From NCBI RefSeq assembly GCF_041224595.1, contig NZ_JBGFGN010000079.1:1-18156 (forward strand): a stretch of 18,156 nt of DNA. The letters are read 5' to 3'. Numbering within the stretch: position 1 is the first letter of the stretch; every line of letters begins with the position of its first letter. Source of the stretch: Donghicola sp041224595 (lineage in GTDB: Bacteria > Pseudomonadota > Alphaproteobacteria > Rhodobacterales > Rhodobacteraceae). The notes below the pieces were generated by a model. It did no database searches, had not been told where the DNA came from, and saw only the letters and a list, made by a program, of their open reading frames with translations. The position numbers were made by a program, and so were the translations under genes. This document shows, piece after piece, positions 6,452-15,246 of this stretch.

Positions 6452-8020
6452 GTGCAGCAGTTCATTACAATGTGGAAAAGCTTTGACAGGCGGAAACAGA
6501 TCATGGTCGCCGGTGCGACCGTTGGAACGTTTCTGGCGATCTTTTCTTTGGTCTTTTTTGCGAGTCGGCCAAATATGGTCCTGCTCTATGGTGGACTTGA
6601 TCCGGCAAGCGCCGGGGAAATCACCCAAACGCTCGAGGGGCAGAACGTTCCCTACCGGATTCAAGGTACGAGCATCTTCGTTGACGAAACCCAGCGTGAT
6701 TCCCTGCGTCTTTCGCTGGCGGGTCAGGGGCTTCCGGACTCTGGCGTATCGGGGTACGAACTCCTAGACGATCTGAACGGGTTTGGCACGACCACCCAGA
6801 TGTTCAACGCCACGTATTTGCGGGCCAAAGAAGGCGAACTCGCGCGCACTATTCAGGCCAGCCCCCAAGTCCGGTCTGCGCGTGTCCACATCTCTCAAGA
6901 GGACATGTCCCCCTTTCGGCGCAGCGCCTCTGCCAGTGCTTCTGTTTCTCTGAGCCTTAACGGCGGCACGACAATCAGTGCGGCCCATGCCAAAGCGCTC
7001 CAGTTCCTTGTGTCCTCTGCGGTAACTGGGCTGGATCCGGAAAGCGTCGCAATCATTGACGAGCGTGGGCGTTTGATCTCGGCCAAATCCAACGACGATT
7101 TTGCCACCGAAGACGGCAGCGCCGCAGAACGCATGGCTGCGCGAGTCGAGCGGATGCTCGAGGCGCGGGTAGGCGCGGGCAATGCAGTGGTCGAAGTCAG
7201 CATCGAGCGGGTCACCGAGCGCGAGTCGATCGTCGAACGCTTGGTCGATCCCGACAGCCGCGTTGCGATCAGTAGCGAAACTCAGGAAAACTCCGCAACC
7301 GCCCGCAGCGCCGAGGCCGGGATGACTGTCGCGTCTGACCTACCCGAGAATGCCGGCGCGAATGGCGGCGATTCGTCCGAGAATTCGAACGAAACCGTCG
7401 AACGGGTGAACTACGAAATCTCGGAAACGCGCCGCGAAGTTCTGCGCACACCTGGTGCCATAAAACGACTTACCGTTGCTGTCTTGGTGAACGGCCTCCC
7501 CGATCCAGAGGGCGTCATCATTCCGCGTACAACAGACGAGGTCACAGCGCTCACGGCTTTGGTCGAGGACGTCGTCGGGTTTGATGCACAGCGCGGTGAC
7601 GAGATCACCGTTCAATCCATGGCGTTTGTCGGGACAGAGCCGGCTTTTGCAACTCCTGCGCCGGGATGGCTTGAAGCATCGGCTCCCTCGGCCAGCACGG
7701 TTCTGCGCTTGGGGGTTCTGTCGGTAGTTGCTCTGATTCTTGGGCTCTTCGTTCTGCGCCCAATGTTGCGCAAAGCCGATCCGGTCGAACTGCCCGCTCT
7801 TGCTGAACTTCCGGAATCGAATTTCGGCCTCGCCCCGCTTGACGGTGAAATCGACGACAACATGGAATTTCAGCCGCTGTCGACCGACTTTGCGAGCCCA
7901 TCGGTTGAGCTACCAGAAGATCCAGTGTCGCGGATGCGCGCTCTGATCGAGGCCCGGAAACAAGAAACAATGACGATTCTCCGCAACTGGCTTGAGGAAG
8001 AGAAGGAGCAGGAAACATGA
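6452..8020 (+). CDS. fliF: FliF, flagellar MS-ring protein
   Basis: FliF builds the MS ring in the inner membrane, the base on which the export gate and FliG assemble. The chosen start is the GTG at 6452-6454, because GGAGG at 6442-6446 is 5 bases upstream and the resulting N-terminus (QQFITMWKSFDRR) resembles other FliF starts. An ATG at 6470 is the alternative. The product is 522 aa. The first membrane helix is at about residues 18-38. The periplasmic ring-building region follows, with family-type LLYGGLDPASAGEI, SGYELLDD and YLRAKEGELARTI. The second helix is at about 415-437, and a cytoplasmic tail rich in Glu/Asp (about 438-522) is expected to bind FliG. Its TGA overlaps the next ATG by 4 bases. 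Confidence 0.96.
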   Translation: MQQFITMWKSFDRRKQIMVAGATVGTFLAIFSLVFFASRPNMVLLYGGLDPASAGEITQTLEGQNVPYRIQGTSIFVDETQRDSLRLSLAGQGLPDSGVSGYELLDDLNGFGTTTQMFNATYLRAKEGELARTIQASPQVRSARVHISQEDMSPFRRSASASASVSLSLNGGTTISAAHAKALQFLVSSAVTGLDPESVAIIDERGRLISAKSNDDFATEDGSAAERMAARVERMLEARVGAGNAVVEVSIERVTERESIVERLVDPDSRVAISSETQENSATARSAEAGMTVASDLPENAGANGGDSSENSNETVERVNYEISETRREVLRTPGAIKRLTVAVLVNGLPDPEGVIIPRTTDEVTALTALVEDVVGFDAQRGDEITVQSMAFVGTEPAFATPAPGWLEASAPSASTVLRLGVLSVVALILGLFVLRPMLRKADPVELPALAELPESNFGLAPLDGEIDDNMEFQPLSTDFASPSVELPEDPVSRMRALIEARKQETMTILRNWLEEEKEQET

Positions 8021-8610
8021 GCATCGAAGCACTGTTGGTCGATTTCGGCCCCGCGCCAGAGGTTCAGGATGTCGTTGCTGATGCCCCGGGCTTGAATCTT
8101 GATTCCTTTGAAGAGGGATACAATGCGGGATGGGCCGACGCGACCAAAGCCAGCAAAGACGAACGGGCGCAGGTCGAAGCCCAGATTGCCGAAAGCCTGA
8201 AGGATTTCATGTTCTCACGCGCCGAGATGCAGCAACAAACGCTCAAGGAACTAAGGCCCTTGATCGAGGGGGTGCTCACCGCGCTATTGCCGGAAACCCT
8301 GCGCCCTGCGCTCGCGCCTATGCTGATCGAAACCCTAGAGCAGATCGCGGCAGAGTCCCTATCAAATGCGATCGTTCTGGCTGTTCCAGACGGGCTGTCA
8401 GAACAGATTGAGCCCATGCTCGATCCTGCGCAATGGCCGGATCTGACCATCATCGAAGATCCTGCGTTGTCGGACGCACGTGCTGAAATCCGATGCGGTG
8501 ACACAACTCGTGCGATCGACCTCGCAGAGGTTCAAGCGCAGATCAGCCACCTTGTTTCAGAATTTTTCAGTGGCCCGCAGATGACTGGGGCGACGGGTAC
8601 CGAGGGATAA
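8017..8610 (+). CDS. fliH: FliH-like flagellar assembly protein (export ATPase regulator candidate)
   Basis: The product is 197 aa, starting at an ATG that overlaps the fliF stop (ATGA). FliH holds and restrains the export ATPase FliI and tethers it to the C ring. The sequence is divergent, so the call rests on layout and context. It has an acidic N-terminus, a GYNAGWADA segment (about 34-42) typical of FliH/YscL-type proteins, a helical charged middle (about 43-80), and a globular C-terminal half ending in a hydrophobic helix. Position between fliF and fliN is where Rhodobacteraceae carry their short FliH. fliI and fliG are not in the window. Confidence 0.75.
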   Translation: MSIEALLVDFGPAPEVQDVVADAPGLNLDSFEEGYNAGWADATKASKDERAQVEAQIAESLKDFMFSRAEMQQQTLKELRPLIEGVLTALLPETLRPALAPMLIETLEQIAAESLSNAIVLAVPDGLSEQIEPMLDPAQWPDLTIIEDPALSDARAEIRCGDTTRAIDLAEVQAQISHLVSEFFSGPQMTGATGTEG

Positions 8611-8613
8611 ATC

Positions 8614-8868
8614 ATGACAAACCGTTTTTCCGCCCTGCCGATCGAAGTCCATGTCTGCGTGGGACGCGCCAGACCCCCTCTCGGCGAACTTCTGGAACTC
8701 GCCCCGAACGCGGTTCTAACGCTGGAGCAGCAGATCGACGATCCCGTCGAGATCATGATCGGTGAAAGGGTCATCGCTCATGGCACCCTCGAAGAGACCG
8801 AAGACGGTGGGCGCCGCTCGCTTTGTGTGCGGCTCACCTCGGTGAAGAGTTTTGACAATGAAGCATAA
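8614..8868 (+). CDS. fliN: FliN, C-ring switch protein (minimal, single SpoA domain)
   Basis: FliN forms the base of the cytoplasmic C ring, takes part in switching rotation direction and helps dock export complexes. The product is only 84 aa, essentially one SpoA/SPOA domain without the N-terminal extension of the ~137 aa enteric FliN. Family features visible: LPIEVHVCVGRARPPLGELLEL, then a short acidic stretch, PVEIMIGERVIAHGTLEE and a closing beta segment SLCVRLTSV. A GAGGGA Shine-Dalgarno lies upstream of the ATG. It follows the FliH-like gene by 3 bases, and its end overlaps fliP by 11 bases. Confidence 0.9.
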   Translation: MTNRFSALPIEVHVCVGRARPPLGELLELAPNAVLTLEQQIDDPVEIMIGERVIAHGTLEETEDGGRRSLCVRLTSVKSFDNEA

Positions 8869-9601
8869 GATAACGCATGCCGCCTTGTTGGGCGGCCTTT
8901 TGCTTTTGGCGGGCACGACTGCGCACGCGCAGGGACTCGAGATCGGCGATATGACGATGGATGATGGGCTGAGCCAGAAGGTGCTGCAAATCATCGCAAC
9001 CGTCACCGCGATCACGTTGGTTCCGGCAACTCTGATGATGGTCACCTGTTTTCCATTTATGCTGACAGTACTGGTTGTTGTCAGATCGGGACTTGGCCTT
9101 CAGCAGTCGCCGCCCAATATCCTGCTGATCACGATTGCTCTGTTTCTAACGTATTTCGTGATGGAGCCAGTCTTTCTCGAGGTGTGGGACACCTCTGTGA
9201 AGCCGTTGAATGCGGGTCAAATCTCGATCGAGTCCGCGTATCAGCTGGCCCAAGCGCCCTTCCGAACCTTCATGACGCCGCGCATAGATCCCGATGCTTT
9301 TGTTCAACTGGCGGAAACACGCGGTCTAGAGATCAATGGTCTTACGCCAGAAAACGCGCCGTTCTCTTTGATCGTCCCGACATTCATCCTGTCCGAACTG
9401 ACACTGGCATTTCAGGTCGGATTTCTGGTCTACCTGCCATTTCTTATCATTGATCTGATCGTCTCGGCGATCTTGATGTCGATGGGGATGATGATGGTGC
9501 CCCCGTCGGTTGTCTCCCTGCCCTTCAAGCTTGGGTTTTTCGTGGTCAGTGACGGTTGGTCTCTGTTGGCTGGCGGACTGGTGACGGGGTACATGGGCTA
9601 G
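8858..9601 (+). CDS. fliP: FliP, flagellar export-gate membrane protein
   Basis: FliP is the main subunit of the export-gate core with FliQ and FliR. The ATG at 8858 is inside the end of fliN; a TTG two codons earlier is less likely. The product is 247 aa, the family's usual size. It has a cleavable signal peptide (about 1-24, ending AHA-QG), typical of FliP. Four further hydrophobic segments are present. Family signatures include FPFMLTVLVVVRSGLGLQQ, QSPPNILLITIALFLTYFVM and the C-terminal SMGMMMVPPSVVSLPFKLGFF. fliQ, often the next gene in other bacteria, is not here: the flgI operon converges 12 bases after the stop. Confidence 0.96.
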   Translation: MKHKITHAALLGGLLLLAGTTAHAQGLEIGDMTMDDGLSQKVLQIIATVTAITLVPATLMMVTCFPFMLTVLVVVRSGLGLQQSPPNILLITIALFLTYFVMEPVFLEVWDTSVKPLNAGQISIESAYQLAQAPFRTFMTPRIDPDAFVQLAETRGLEINGLTPENAPFSLIVPTFILSELTLAFQVGFLVYLPFLIIDLIVSAILMSMGMMMVPPSVVSLPFKLGFFVVSDGWSLLAGGLVTGYMG

Positions 9602-9613
9602 CGCCCATGCCCC
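9586..9613. terminator. Hairpin between convergent fliP and flgI
   Basis: A perfect 7-bp inverted repeat (CATGGGC at 9592-9598, GCCCATG at 9603-9609, loop TAGC) is extended by GGGG (9586-9589) pairing with CCCC (9610-9613), with a 2-base bulge (TA). The fliP stop codon begins at the last base before the loop centre (TAG at 9599-9601), and the flgI stop codon follows directly. On the plus strand the stem is followed by TTATTTC, a weak T tract, so it would best end fliP transcription. There is no T tract on the minus strand. Confidence 0.55.
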
Positions 9614-10714
9614 TTATTTCACGATCAGTTCTGCATAGAGCGCGCCAGCGGCCTTGATGCTCTTGAGGATGTCGATCATGTCGCGTGGCGACACACCCAA
9701 GGCGTTCAAGCCACCGATCACCTGAGACAGCGAGGTCCCGCCGCGCACTTCGGCAAGGCCAACACCTGGCTCTTCTTCGATAGAGGCGGTGGTGCGCGGG
9801 ACCACAATCGTGTCCCCGTCAGAGAACGGGTTGGGCTGGGACACAACAGGTTCTTCGCTGACACGCAAAGTCAGATTACCCTGAGCCACTGCGACCCTTG
9901 CAATCCGCACATCATCGCCCATCACAATTGTCCCAGAACGCTGGTCGATGACGACACGTGCCCGACGTTCGGGCTCGATCATCAAGTTTTCAATCACCCC
10001 AATCGCATGGGCCGGAGAGCTGGCTCTCGTGGCTGATACATCCAGTTCAACGGTGCCAGAGTCAGTCATCCGCGCCACGGCACGCCCGAACTTGCCGTTC
10101 ACAGCCCGTTCAATGCGAGCAGCCGTTGTGAAATCAGGCTCCCTGAGTGCCAACCGAAGCCGGTCAAGGGAATTTAACTCGAATGCCACTTCACGCTCGA
10201 CACGCGCGCCAGACGGGATCGTTCCGGCCGTGGGTACGCCTTGGACCACCTCTGCCGCCTGCCCCCCGGCGGCAACACCTGCCGCGATGATCGTACCTTG
10301 GGCCACCGCATATATGTCGCCATCGGCAGCGTTGAGCGGGGTCATCACCAGTGTCCCGCCGAGCAGACTTTCCGCATCACCTATCGCCGAAACAGTTACG
10401 TCGATCTGGGTGCCAGCCCTCGCAAAGGGCGGCAAGGTCGCTGTGACAAACACACCTGCAACGTTTTGGGGTCGCAACTGCTCTCCGGTGACGTTCACGC
10501 CGAGCCGTTCGAGCATCGTGCCAAGCATTTCTTCGGTAAACGGTGCATTCCGGAACCCGTCTCCAGTCCCATTCAACCCGACGACAAGCCCGTATCCCAC
10601 CAGATCATTTCCGCGCACGCCATCAAACTCGACCAGATCCTTCAACCGGATCGGAGAGGCTGACGCGCTGGCAGCCATCAGGACAATCATGATTGCCGTA
10701 AAGAAACGCCGCAT
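9614..10714 (-). CDS. flgI: FlgI, flagellar P-ring protein
   Basis: FlgI is exported to the periplasm by the Sec route and forms the P ring around the rod. The ATG at 10712-10714 overlaps the flgL stop by one base (TGATG); a GTG one codon earlier is possible. The product is 366 aa, the usual size. A signal peptide spans about residues 1-20 (hydrophobic core TAIMIVLMAASASASP). Family signatures seen: RLKDLVEFDGVRGNDLVGYGLVVGLNGTGD near the N-terminus, PQNVAGVFVTATLPPFARAGTQIDVTVS, and the C-terminal LNALGVSPRDMIDILKSIKAAGALYAEL. It is the last gene of the motB-flgE-flgK-flgL-flgI direction of transcription. Confidence 0.97.
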   Translation of the reverse strand: MRRFFTAIMIVLMAASASASPIRLKDLVEFDGVRGNDLVGYGLVVGLNGTGDGFRNAPFTEEMLGTMLERLGVNVTGEQLRPQNVAGVFVTATLPPFARAGTQIDVTVSAIGDAESLLGGTLVMTPLNAADGDIYAVAQGTIIAAGVAAGGQAAEVVQGVPTAGTIPSGARVEREVAFELNSLDRLRLALREPDFTTAARIERAVNGKFGRAVARMTDSGTVELDVSATRASSPAHAIGVIENLMIEPERRARVVIDQRSGTIVMGDDVRIARVAVAQGNLTLRVSEEPVVSQPNPFSDGDTIVVPRTTASIEEEPGVGLAEVRGGTSLSQVIGGLNALGVSPRDMIDILKSIKAAGALYAELIVK

Positions 10715-11682
10715 CACATGAACTCCGCAAAATTCAGCGCCGACATGCGGGACGTCACAAGATAGAGCCGCTCTAGGGCTTGTTCATACTGCTCTAGTTC
10801 GCTGGCCGCCTCATACATGTCCGGCGACGTCAGTTCTGTCAGGCGCAACTCCATTGAGGTCGCAATCGAACTGTTGCGAGTCTGGAGAGACTCCACGCGC
10901 TCTTCCGCGATGCCTAGCGTGCCGCGTTCACTCGCAATTCCTTGAGCAGCACTGAGCAAATCAGTACCCGCTGATACGGCTTGATTGGGACCTGACACCA
11001 GCGCGCCAGTTGCCATTGCAGCAAGTGCCTCGCGAAGAGGCGCCGACATGGCGGTCACGTTTGCCTCGACCTTCTGCTGGTCCGCGACCGTAAAGCTGAC
11101 CAGATCACTGTCTGTTCCGCCATACGACATTGCATATCCGCCAGCATCATCGACGAAAAACGCCTTGATATGCGCCGCGGCATCACTGTGTGACATGCCC
11201 GCAATTTCGGTCGACAGTGTATCAAGCATCTCTGCCGCAGATGCCAAAGGCGCCTGCCCGACAGCCGCGCCAGAAAACAGGTAGCGTCCCCCCGCTGCGC
11301 CATTGAGTGCGGCAACTGTTTGGCCAAAAGCAGACCGCGCGCTCGCGGACACCGTATCCAACGTCGCAGTCGCGTCCGCTTCCTCTGCAGCGACCAAATC
11401 CTGCGAAAGGGTGGTCGCGATGTCGCTGATGGCCCCCAAAATGGATTGCTGCTGCCCAAGAAAGAATGCCGCCTGAGTGCTGGCCTCTTGATAGGCCGAC
11501 ATCTTCGTCAGGGTATTCTGAACCGCGTTCAAAGGCCTGAAGTCAGCCTGAAGCGCGCTTCTGAGATCCTGTATTTTTCCCTCGGCCACAGTCGCCGCAG
11601 CTGTTTCGAATTGCGTGCTGACTTGGGTATTTGCACGGCGCATCGCCAAAAATTGCGCCAAATCGCCTGTCGCTGTAATCAT
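10714..11682 (-). CDS. flgL: FlgL-like hook-filament junction protein
   Basis: FlgL is the second junction protein between hook and filament and is exported by the flagellar apparatus without a signal peptide. The product is 322 aa. Like flagellins, it has long alpha-helical ends: residues 1-130 with QFLAMRRANTQVSTQFETAAATVAEG, and a C-terminal helix ending ELEQYEQALERLYLVTSRMSALNFAEFM. The middle is small and divergent, rich in Ala, Ser and Gly. The call depends on the flagellin-like ends and on its place between flgK and flgI. The start codon overlaps the flgK stop by one base (TGATG), which suggests coupled translation. Confidence 0.88.
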   Translation of the reverse strand: MITATGDLAQFLAMRRANTQVSTQFETAAATVAEGKIQDLRSALQADFRPLNAVQNTLTKMSAYQEASTQAAFFLGQQQSILGAISDIATTLSQDLVAAEEADATATLDTVSASARSAFGQTVAALNGAAGGRYLFSGAAVGQAPLASAAEMLDTLSTEIAGMSHSDAAAHIKAFFVDDAGGYAMSYGGTDSDLVSFTVADQQKVEANVTAMSAPLREALAAMATGALVSGPNQAVSAGTDLLSAAQGIASERGTLGIAEERVESLQTRNSSIATSMELRLTELTSPDMYEAASELEQYEQALERLYLVTSRMSALNFAEFM

Positions 11683-13004
11683 CAGGTCATCCCCATCAAT
11701 GTATCCAGCATTTCATCGACGACCGAGATCACGCGGGCATTCGCCGTGTACATCTTTTCGATCATCAAGAGTGACTGTAGCTCTGCGTCGCTATCGACAC
11801 CCTCGGACGCTGCGGCTTCGGCCAGAGCGCTATACCTTGCGCTGGCCGCCGTCTCGCTCAACTCGGCTCTCAAGAGCTTTGAGGACTGCCCAGTCACATA
11901 GTCTCCCAAGGCAGTCGAAGTATCGGACAAACCCTCTGTCAGCGTGTCCAAGTACCCTGCCCGCGCGCCGTACCCTTCGGAGAGGGCCGCAAAACCATCC
12001 CGAAGACGCCACGGTTCACTTGTCAGTTGTGAATTTACCGATAGTTGACCGTTGGTTTCGGTGAACAAACCGTCCCCGTCAAAACTGGTCGACGACAATA
12101 AAGTCTGCCGCGTGTCCTCCAGCTCGTTGGTCGCGGTAGGCATCAGGTCATCTCGAATCTGAAAGCTCGCCTCGATCTTTCCACCGAGCAGACGGCTGCT
12201 GATATCATTACCCGAACGCCCGGCAATCGTGATCCCGGACAGAGCCCCACCGGCTTGGGTCATCGCAGCGTCCATTGTTTGGACAGGTGTAAACTCCAGT
12301 GTCACCGCCTTGCCATCAAGCAGAACTTGCCCACCGCGACTCACGAGGGCAATCGAGCCATTGTCACGCTCCAAGACCCGCACGGGAATCAGCTCAGACA
12401 GGCTCGCAACCGCTTCGTCCCTTTGATCCAGAAGAGTCGCGGTATTCCGGCCATTCGCTGAAAAGGTCACGATCTGCTTGTTCAGCTTCTCGATCTCCGA
12501 CAGTGCGGCATTGGCAGTTTCGACATCGGTCGCAATCGACTGGTCGGCGGTAAGTCGTTCACTTTGAATCGCGTCTTCGATTGTGTTGAAGCTGTTGGCC
12601 AAGTCTTCGGCGGCATACAACACTTGCGCAAGCTGAACGGTGCTTTCCGGTTGCGCAGAAGCACTGATCAATGCCGTTTGCAAATCGTCAAGCGCGGTCG
12701 TCAGGCTGCCATCTTCGCCTACGGTCCCAATGGCCTCGTCGATAGTGGCCAATGCCTCTGTTCTAGTTTCAGCAGCGGCAAGGCTCGCGGCCTGAGTGTT
12801 CATCGAGGTGTGCAGCGCAGCATCTCGTTGCCTTTGCACACCAATCACCTGCACGCCGCCATTCAGGTTCGAAACTTGCGTGATCTCACGCTTGGCGTAG
12901 GCTTCGTTCGTCGCATTCGAAAGGTTCGAAGAAACGATCTCTGCTGCCAGAGAGGATGCTCCTAACCCCGAAAGCGCATTGGATATAGCACTCGTCAGAG
13001 ACAT
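11682..13004 (-). CDS. flgK: FlgK, hook-associated protein 1
   Basis: FlgK caps the hook and connects it to FlgL and the filament. The product is 440 aa, shorter than the ~550 aa enteric FlgK, mainly in the central surface domain. The rod/hook-type N-terminus is clear (SLTSAISNALSGLGASSLAAEIVSSNLSNATNEAYAKRE), as is the C-terminal helix (SLLMIEKMYTANARVISVVDEMLDTLMGM) that pairs with it in the axial core. GGAG at 13011-13014, 6 bases upstream, supports the ATG. It follows flgE by 9 bases. Confidence 0.95.
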   Translation of the reverse strand: MSLTSAISNALSGLGASSLAAEIVSSNLSNATNEAYAKREITQVSNLNGGVQVIGVQRQRDAALHTSMNTQAASLAAAETRTEALATIDEAIGTVGEDGSLTTALDDLQTALISASAQPESTVQLAQVLYAAEDLANSFNTIEDAIQSERLTADQSIATDVETANAALSEIEKLNKQIVTFSANGRNTATLLDQRDEAVASLSELIPVRVLERDNGSIALVSRGGQVLLDGKAVTLEFTPVQTMDAAMTQAGGALSGITIAGRSGNDISSRLLGGKIEASFQIRDDLMPTATNELEDTRQTLLSSTSFDGDGLFTETNGQLSVNSQLTSEPWRLRDGFAALSEGYGARAGYLDTLTEGLSDTSTALGDYVTGQSSKLLRAELSETAASARYSALAEAAASEGVDSDAELQSLLMIEKMYTANARVISVVDEMLDTLMGMT

Positions 13005-13013
13005 CTATGCCTC

Positions 13014-14309
13014 CTATCGCTTGATGTTGGTGGTCTCTTGCAACATTTCATCGACCGTCTGGATGATCTTGGCGTTCGACGAATAGGCACGTTGAGTCTG
13101 GATCAAGTCGGTCAGTTCTCCGGCGACGTCGACGTTAGATTCTTCGAGGGCATAGCTGATGATGTCCCCTGTCGGCCCGTCCCCAGCATCCCAAAGAAAG
13201 AAGCTGCCGCTATCGGGTGACGGCGCATACGTTTGGCTGTCCAACGCAATCAGACCATCAGGGTTGGGCAAGTCGACCAGCGGGACTTTGTAAATCGCCC
13301 GAGTGATGCCCGTGTCATACAGCGCAAAAACGGTTCCGTTTTCGTCAACTTCGACCGAGGTCACATTGCCGATTTCGTAGCCATCCTTGCTAATCGAAAG
13401 AGGCGCAAAATCGTCAGAAAGCTGGGTCATTCCCGAGGCGCTGCCCAATGCACCGATGTCGAATTCAATCGGCCCGCCCGCAACATTGACAGAAAATTTT
13501 CCGGTTGCGCCATCATAAGTCCCGCCAGAGACCGCTGTGACCGACGCCAAGGTTCCGCCCGAAGCCCGCGAGTCATCGAAAGTCAGTGTGTATTCACCTA
13601 CGACGGTCCCGCCAGAGGCACCGTCCATAATTGTCATAGTCCACTCATTGCTCGAACCGCTGGCAGGCACCGTTGGCGTAAATGAAATGTCCAGATTCTG
13701 CGAAGTTCCGAGGTTGTCGAAATACTCGATCGACAGTTCCTGCATCGCCCCATCTGCATCAGAGGCAGTCTCGCTCGCCGGCAGGTTCACACCAAGGCTA
13801 ACCTGAGTTGTCGGTTCGCCAGAAAGTTGGTTCACGTTGATCTGCACTGGCTCAAGAGCATCGGCCGTGTCACGCGCATATGTCGGGAAGGTTCCATCAG
13901 GCAAGGCCGGCCACCCAAGCAGCACCAGCCCCGACCCTGTCGTCAGATACCCATCCGCATCGGTTCGGAACGACCCAGTAGTGGTGAGCAACATCTCGTC
14001 GCTACCGCTTTCAATGCCCGACGCTTGTGTAACGGGCAAAAAGCCCCTGCCCCGCACCGCAAGGTCGGTCGAGTTCTCTGTCGTGACCAATGACCCGGAC
14101 TCGCCGATTCGGCGCGTCGTAGTAAAACGCACGCCACCTGCGGAGTACTCACCTCCGGCGCCGCCGACGACCATCGAATGGAAGTCGGCTTCAGCTTTCT
14201 TGTAGCCGTAGGTCGATGCGTTCGCGATATTGTCCGAGATTGTCGCCAGACGTCCGGCATTCGCTGCGAGGCCGGCGACACCAGCATTCAACGACGATGA
14301 AATAGTCAT
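13014..14309 (-). CDS. flgE: FlgE, flagellar hook protein
   Basis: FlgE polymerises into the hook, the universal joint between rod and filament. The product is 431 aa, within the family's range. The N-terminal axial signature (SSLNAGVAGLAANAGRLATISDNIANASTYGYKKAEADFHSMV) and the C-terminal one (TDLIQTQRAYSSNAKIIQTVDEMLQETTNIKR) are both complete. The middle is beta-rich with many Gly, Thr, Ser and Asp, as expected of hook surface domains. AGGGG at 14316-14320, 6 bases before the ATG, supports the start. A 49-base gap separates it from motB; a weak half-match to a CtrA box (TTAA-N7-TTCG on the minus strand, 14348-14362) overlaps the motB stop. Confidence 0.95.
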   Translation of the reverse strand: MTISSSLNAGVAGLAANAGRLATISDNIANASTYGYKKAEADFHSMVVGGAGGEYSAGGVRFTTTRRIGESGSLVTTENSTDLAVRGRGFLPVTQASGIESGSDEMLLTTTGSFRTDADGYLTTGSGLVLLGWPALPDGTFPTYARDTADALEPVQINVNQLSGEPTTQVSLGVNLPASETASDADGAMQELSIEYFDNLGTSQNLDISFTPTVPASGSSNEWTMTIMDGASGGTVVGEYTLTFDDSRASGGTLASVTAVSGGTYDGATGKFSVNVAGGPIEFDIGALGSASGMTQLSDDFAPLSISKDGYEIGNVTSVEVDENGTVFALYDTGITRAIYKVPLVDLPNPDGLIALDSQTYAPSPDSGSFFLWDAGDGPTGDIISYALEESNVDVAGELTDLIQTQRAYSSNAKIIQTVDEMLQETTNIKR

Positions 14310-14358
14310 AGGGCACCCCTGTGGTTAGCGGTCATGCCCAATGCTTACGAACGCAGGC

Positions 14359-15174
14359 TTAATGGCTGCCTAACGGAACTCTGGCTGATTTTTGCAGAAC
14401 GATAATCTCGATCCGGTTGTTTGCGATGTCCATTGGCGTGCTTTGATATTTCAGCCGCTGGTCACCATGGCCGGTCACGCGCTTCACGCGCTCGTGAGAG
14501 AGACCGCTATTTTCCAGCAATTCCCTGACCTTATCGGCTCTTTCCAGCGAGAGACGCCATACCGGATTGTCCTTTAGGACAAGCGGTGATGCCGACATGA
14601 AACCAGCGATCAGAAAGTCTTGCTCTGTCGCCTGGGCTGTATGTGAAACGGCTCGTAAAAACTCGCGGAACGCCGGGGTTGGCTCTGCTGTTCCTGGTTT
14701 GAACAGAAGCGAATCGGGACCCTCTTCCAGCTCCAGCGCTGGCCCCTCATCAGTCATCCGAAACTCGTAGTGACGGCGATCAAGAGATGTCGACACGTTT
14801 TCAAGCTCTTCCTCGAGCTGCAACTCTAGGTCCAGCTGCGCGCCTCTGGCTTGCTCCTCTTCGGTTGGGTACAAAGAGCTGGCTCCGCGCCCCTCAAGTG
14901 CCAAGGTCTCTTCAGATTGCAGGCTTTCGCCCCCGAAATTCCCTTTGCCCCCACCAGAGACACGCGCCACCGGAATATCTGGCGTAAAGTAATCCGCCAA
15001 ACCCTTGCGTTGCTGTTCGGTTGTTGCATTCAGCAGCCACATCAACAGAAAGAAGGCCATCATAGCCGTCACAAAGTCCGCATACGCGACCTTCCACGCG
15101 CCGCCATGGTACCCACCACCTGCGACAACTTTCTTTCTTTTGATGATGACTGGCGCGTTCGACATCGCAGCCAT
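14359..15174 (-). CDS. motB: MotB, flagellar motor stator subunit
   Basis: MotB anchors the stator to peptidoglycan and carries the proton-binding aspartate. The product is 271 aa. A basic cytoplasmic N-terminus (IKRKKV) precedes a single membrane helix at about residues 27-48 containing VAYADFVTAMMAFFLLMWLL, where Asp33 matches the essential Asp32 of E. coli. A long charged linker (about 55-150) follows, with an acidic helix. The OmpA-like peptidoglycan-binding domain covers about 150-262 and shows WRLSLERADKVRELL and DIANNRIEIIVL, the two best conserved segments of this fold. The first ATG, preceded by AAGGTGG, was chosen; an ATG three codons later is possible. Two CtrA-like boxes lie upstream. 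Confidence 0.96.
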   Translation of the reverse strand: MAAMSNAPVIIKRKKVVAGGGYHGGAWKVAYADFVTAMMAFFLLMWLLNATTEQQRKGLADYFTPDIPVARVSGGGKGNFGGESLQSEETLALEGRGASSLYPTEEEQARGAQLDLELQLEEELENVSTSLDRRHYEFRMTDEGPALELEEGPDSLLFKPGTAEPTPAFREFLRAVSHTAQATEQDFLIAGFMSASPLVLKDNPVWRLSLERADKVRELLENSGLSHERVKRVTGHGDQRLKYQSTPMDIANNRIEIIVLQKSARVPLGSH

Positions 15175-15217
15175 AGTCCACCACCTTTCCCACGTATCTA
15201 GGGATAGGGAGAGGACC

Positions 15218-15232
15218 TTAGCGAAGTCTTAA
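15218..15232. promoter_or_regulatory. CtrA-like box upstream of motB (proximal)
   Basis: On the minus strand this reads TTAA-GACTTCG-CTAA, one mismatch from the CtrA consensus TTAA-N7-TTAA. It ends 44 bases before the motB start, almost the same distance as the box in front of fliL (42 bases). It lies in the 115-base space between motB and tRNA-Thr. Recognised by eye; no scoring was done. Confidence 0.42.
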
Positions 15233-15246
15233 AACCACTGGAAACT

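Noticed and set aside
9948..10721. Plus-strand open frame of 257 codons
   Set aside because: Exact antisense shadow of flgI; Ser/Arg/Pro-rich with no family resemblance.
14348..14362. Possible CtrA box upstream of flgE (TTAA-N7-TTCG on the minus strand)
   Set aside because: Two mismatches in one half-site and overlap with the motB stop codon; too weak to list as a site.
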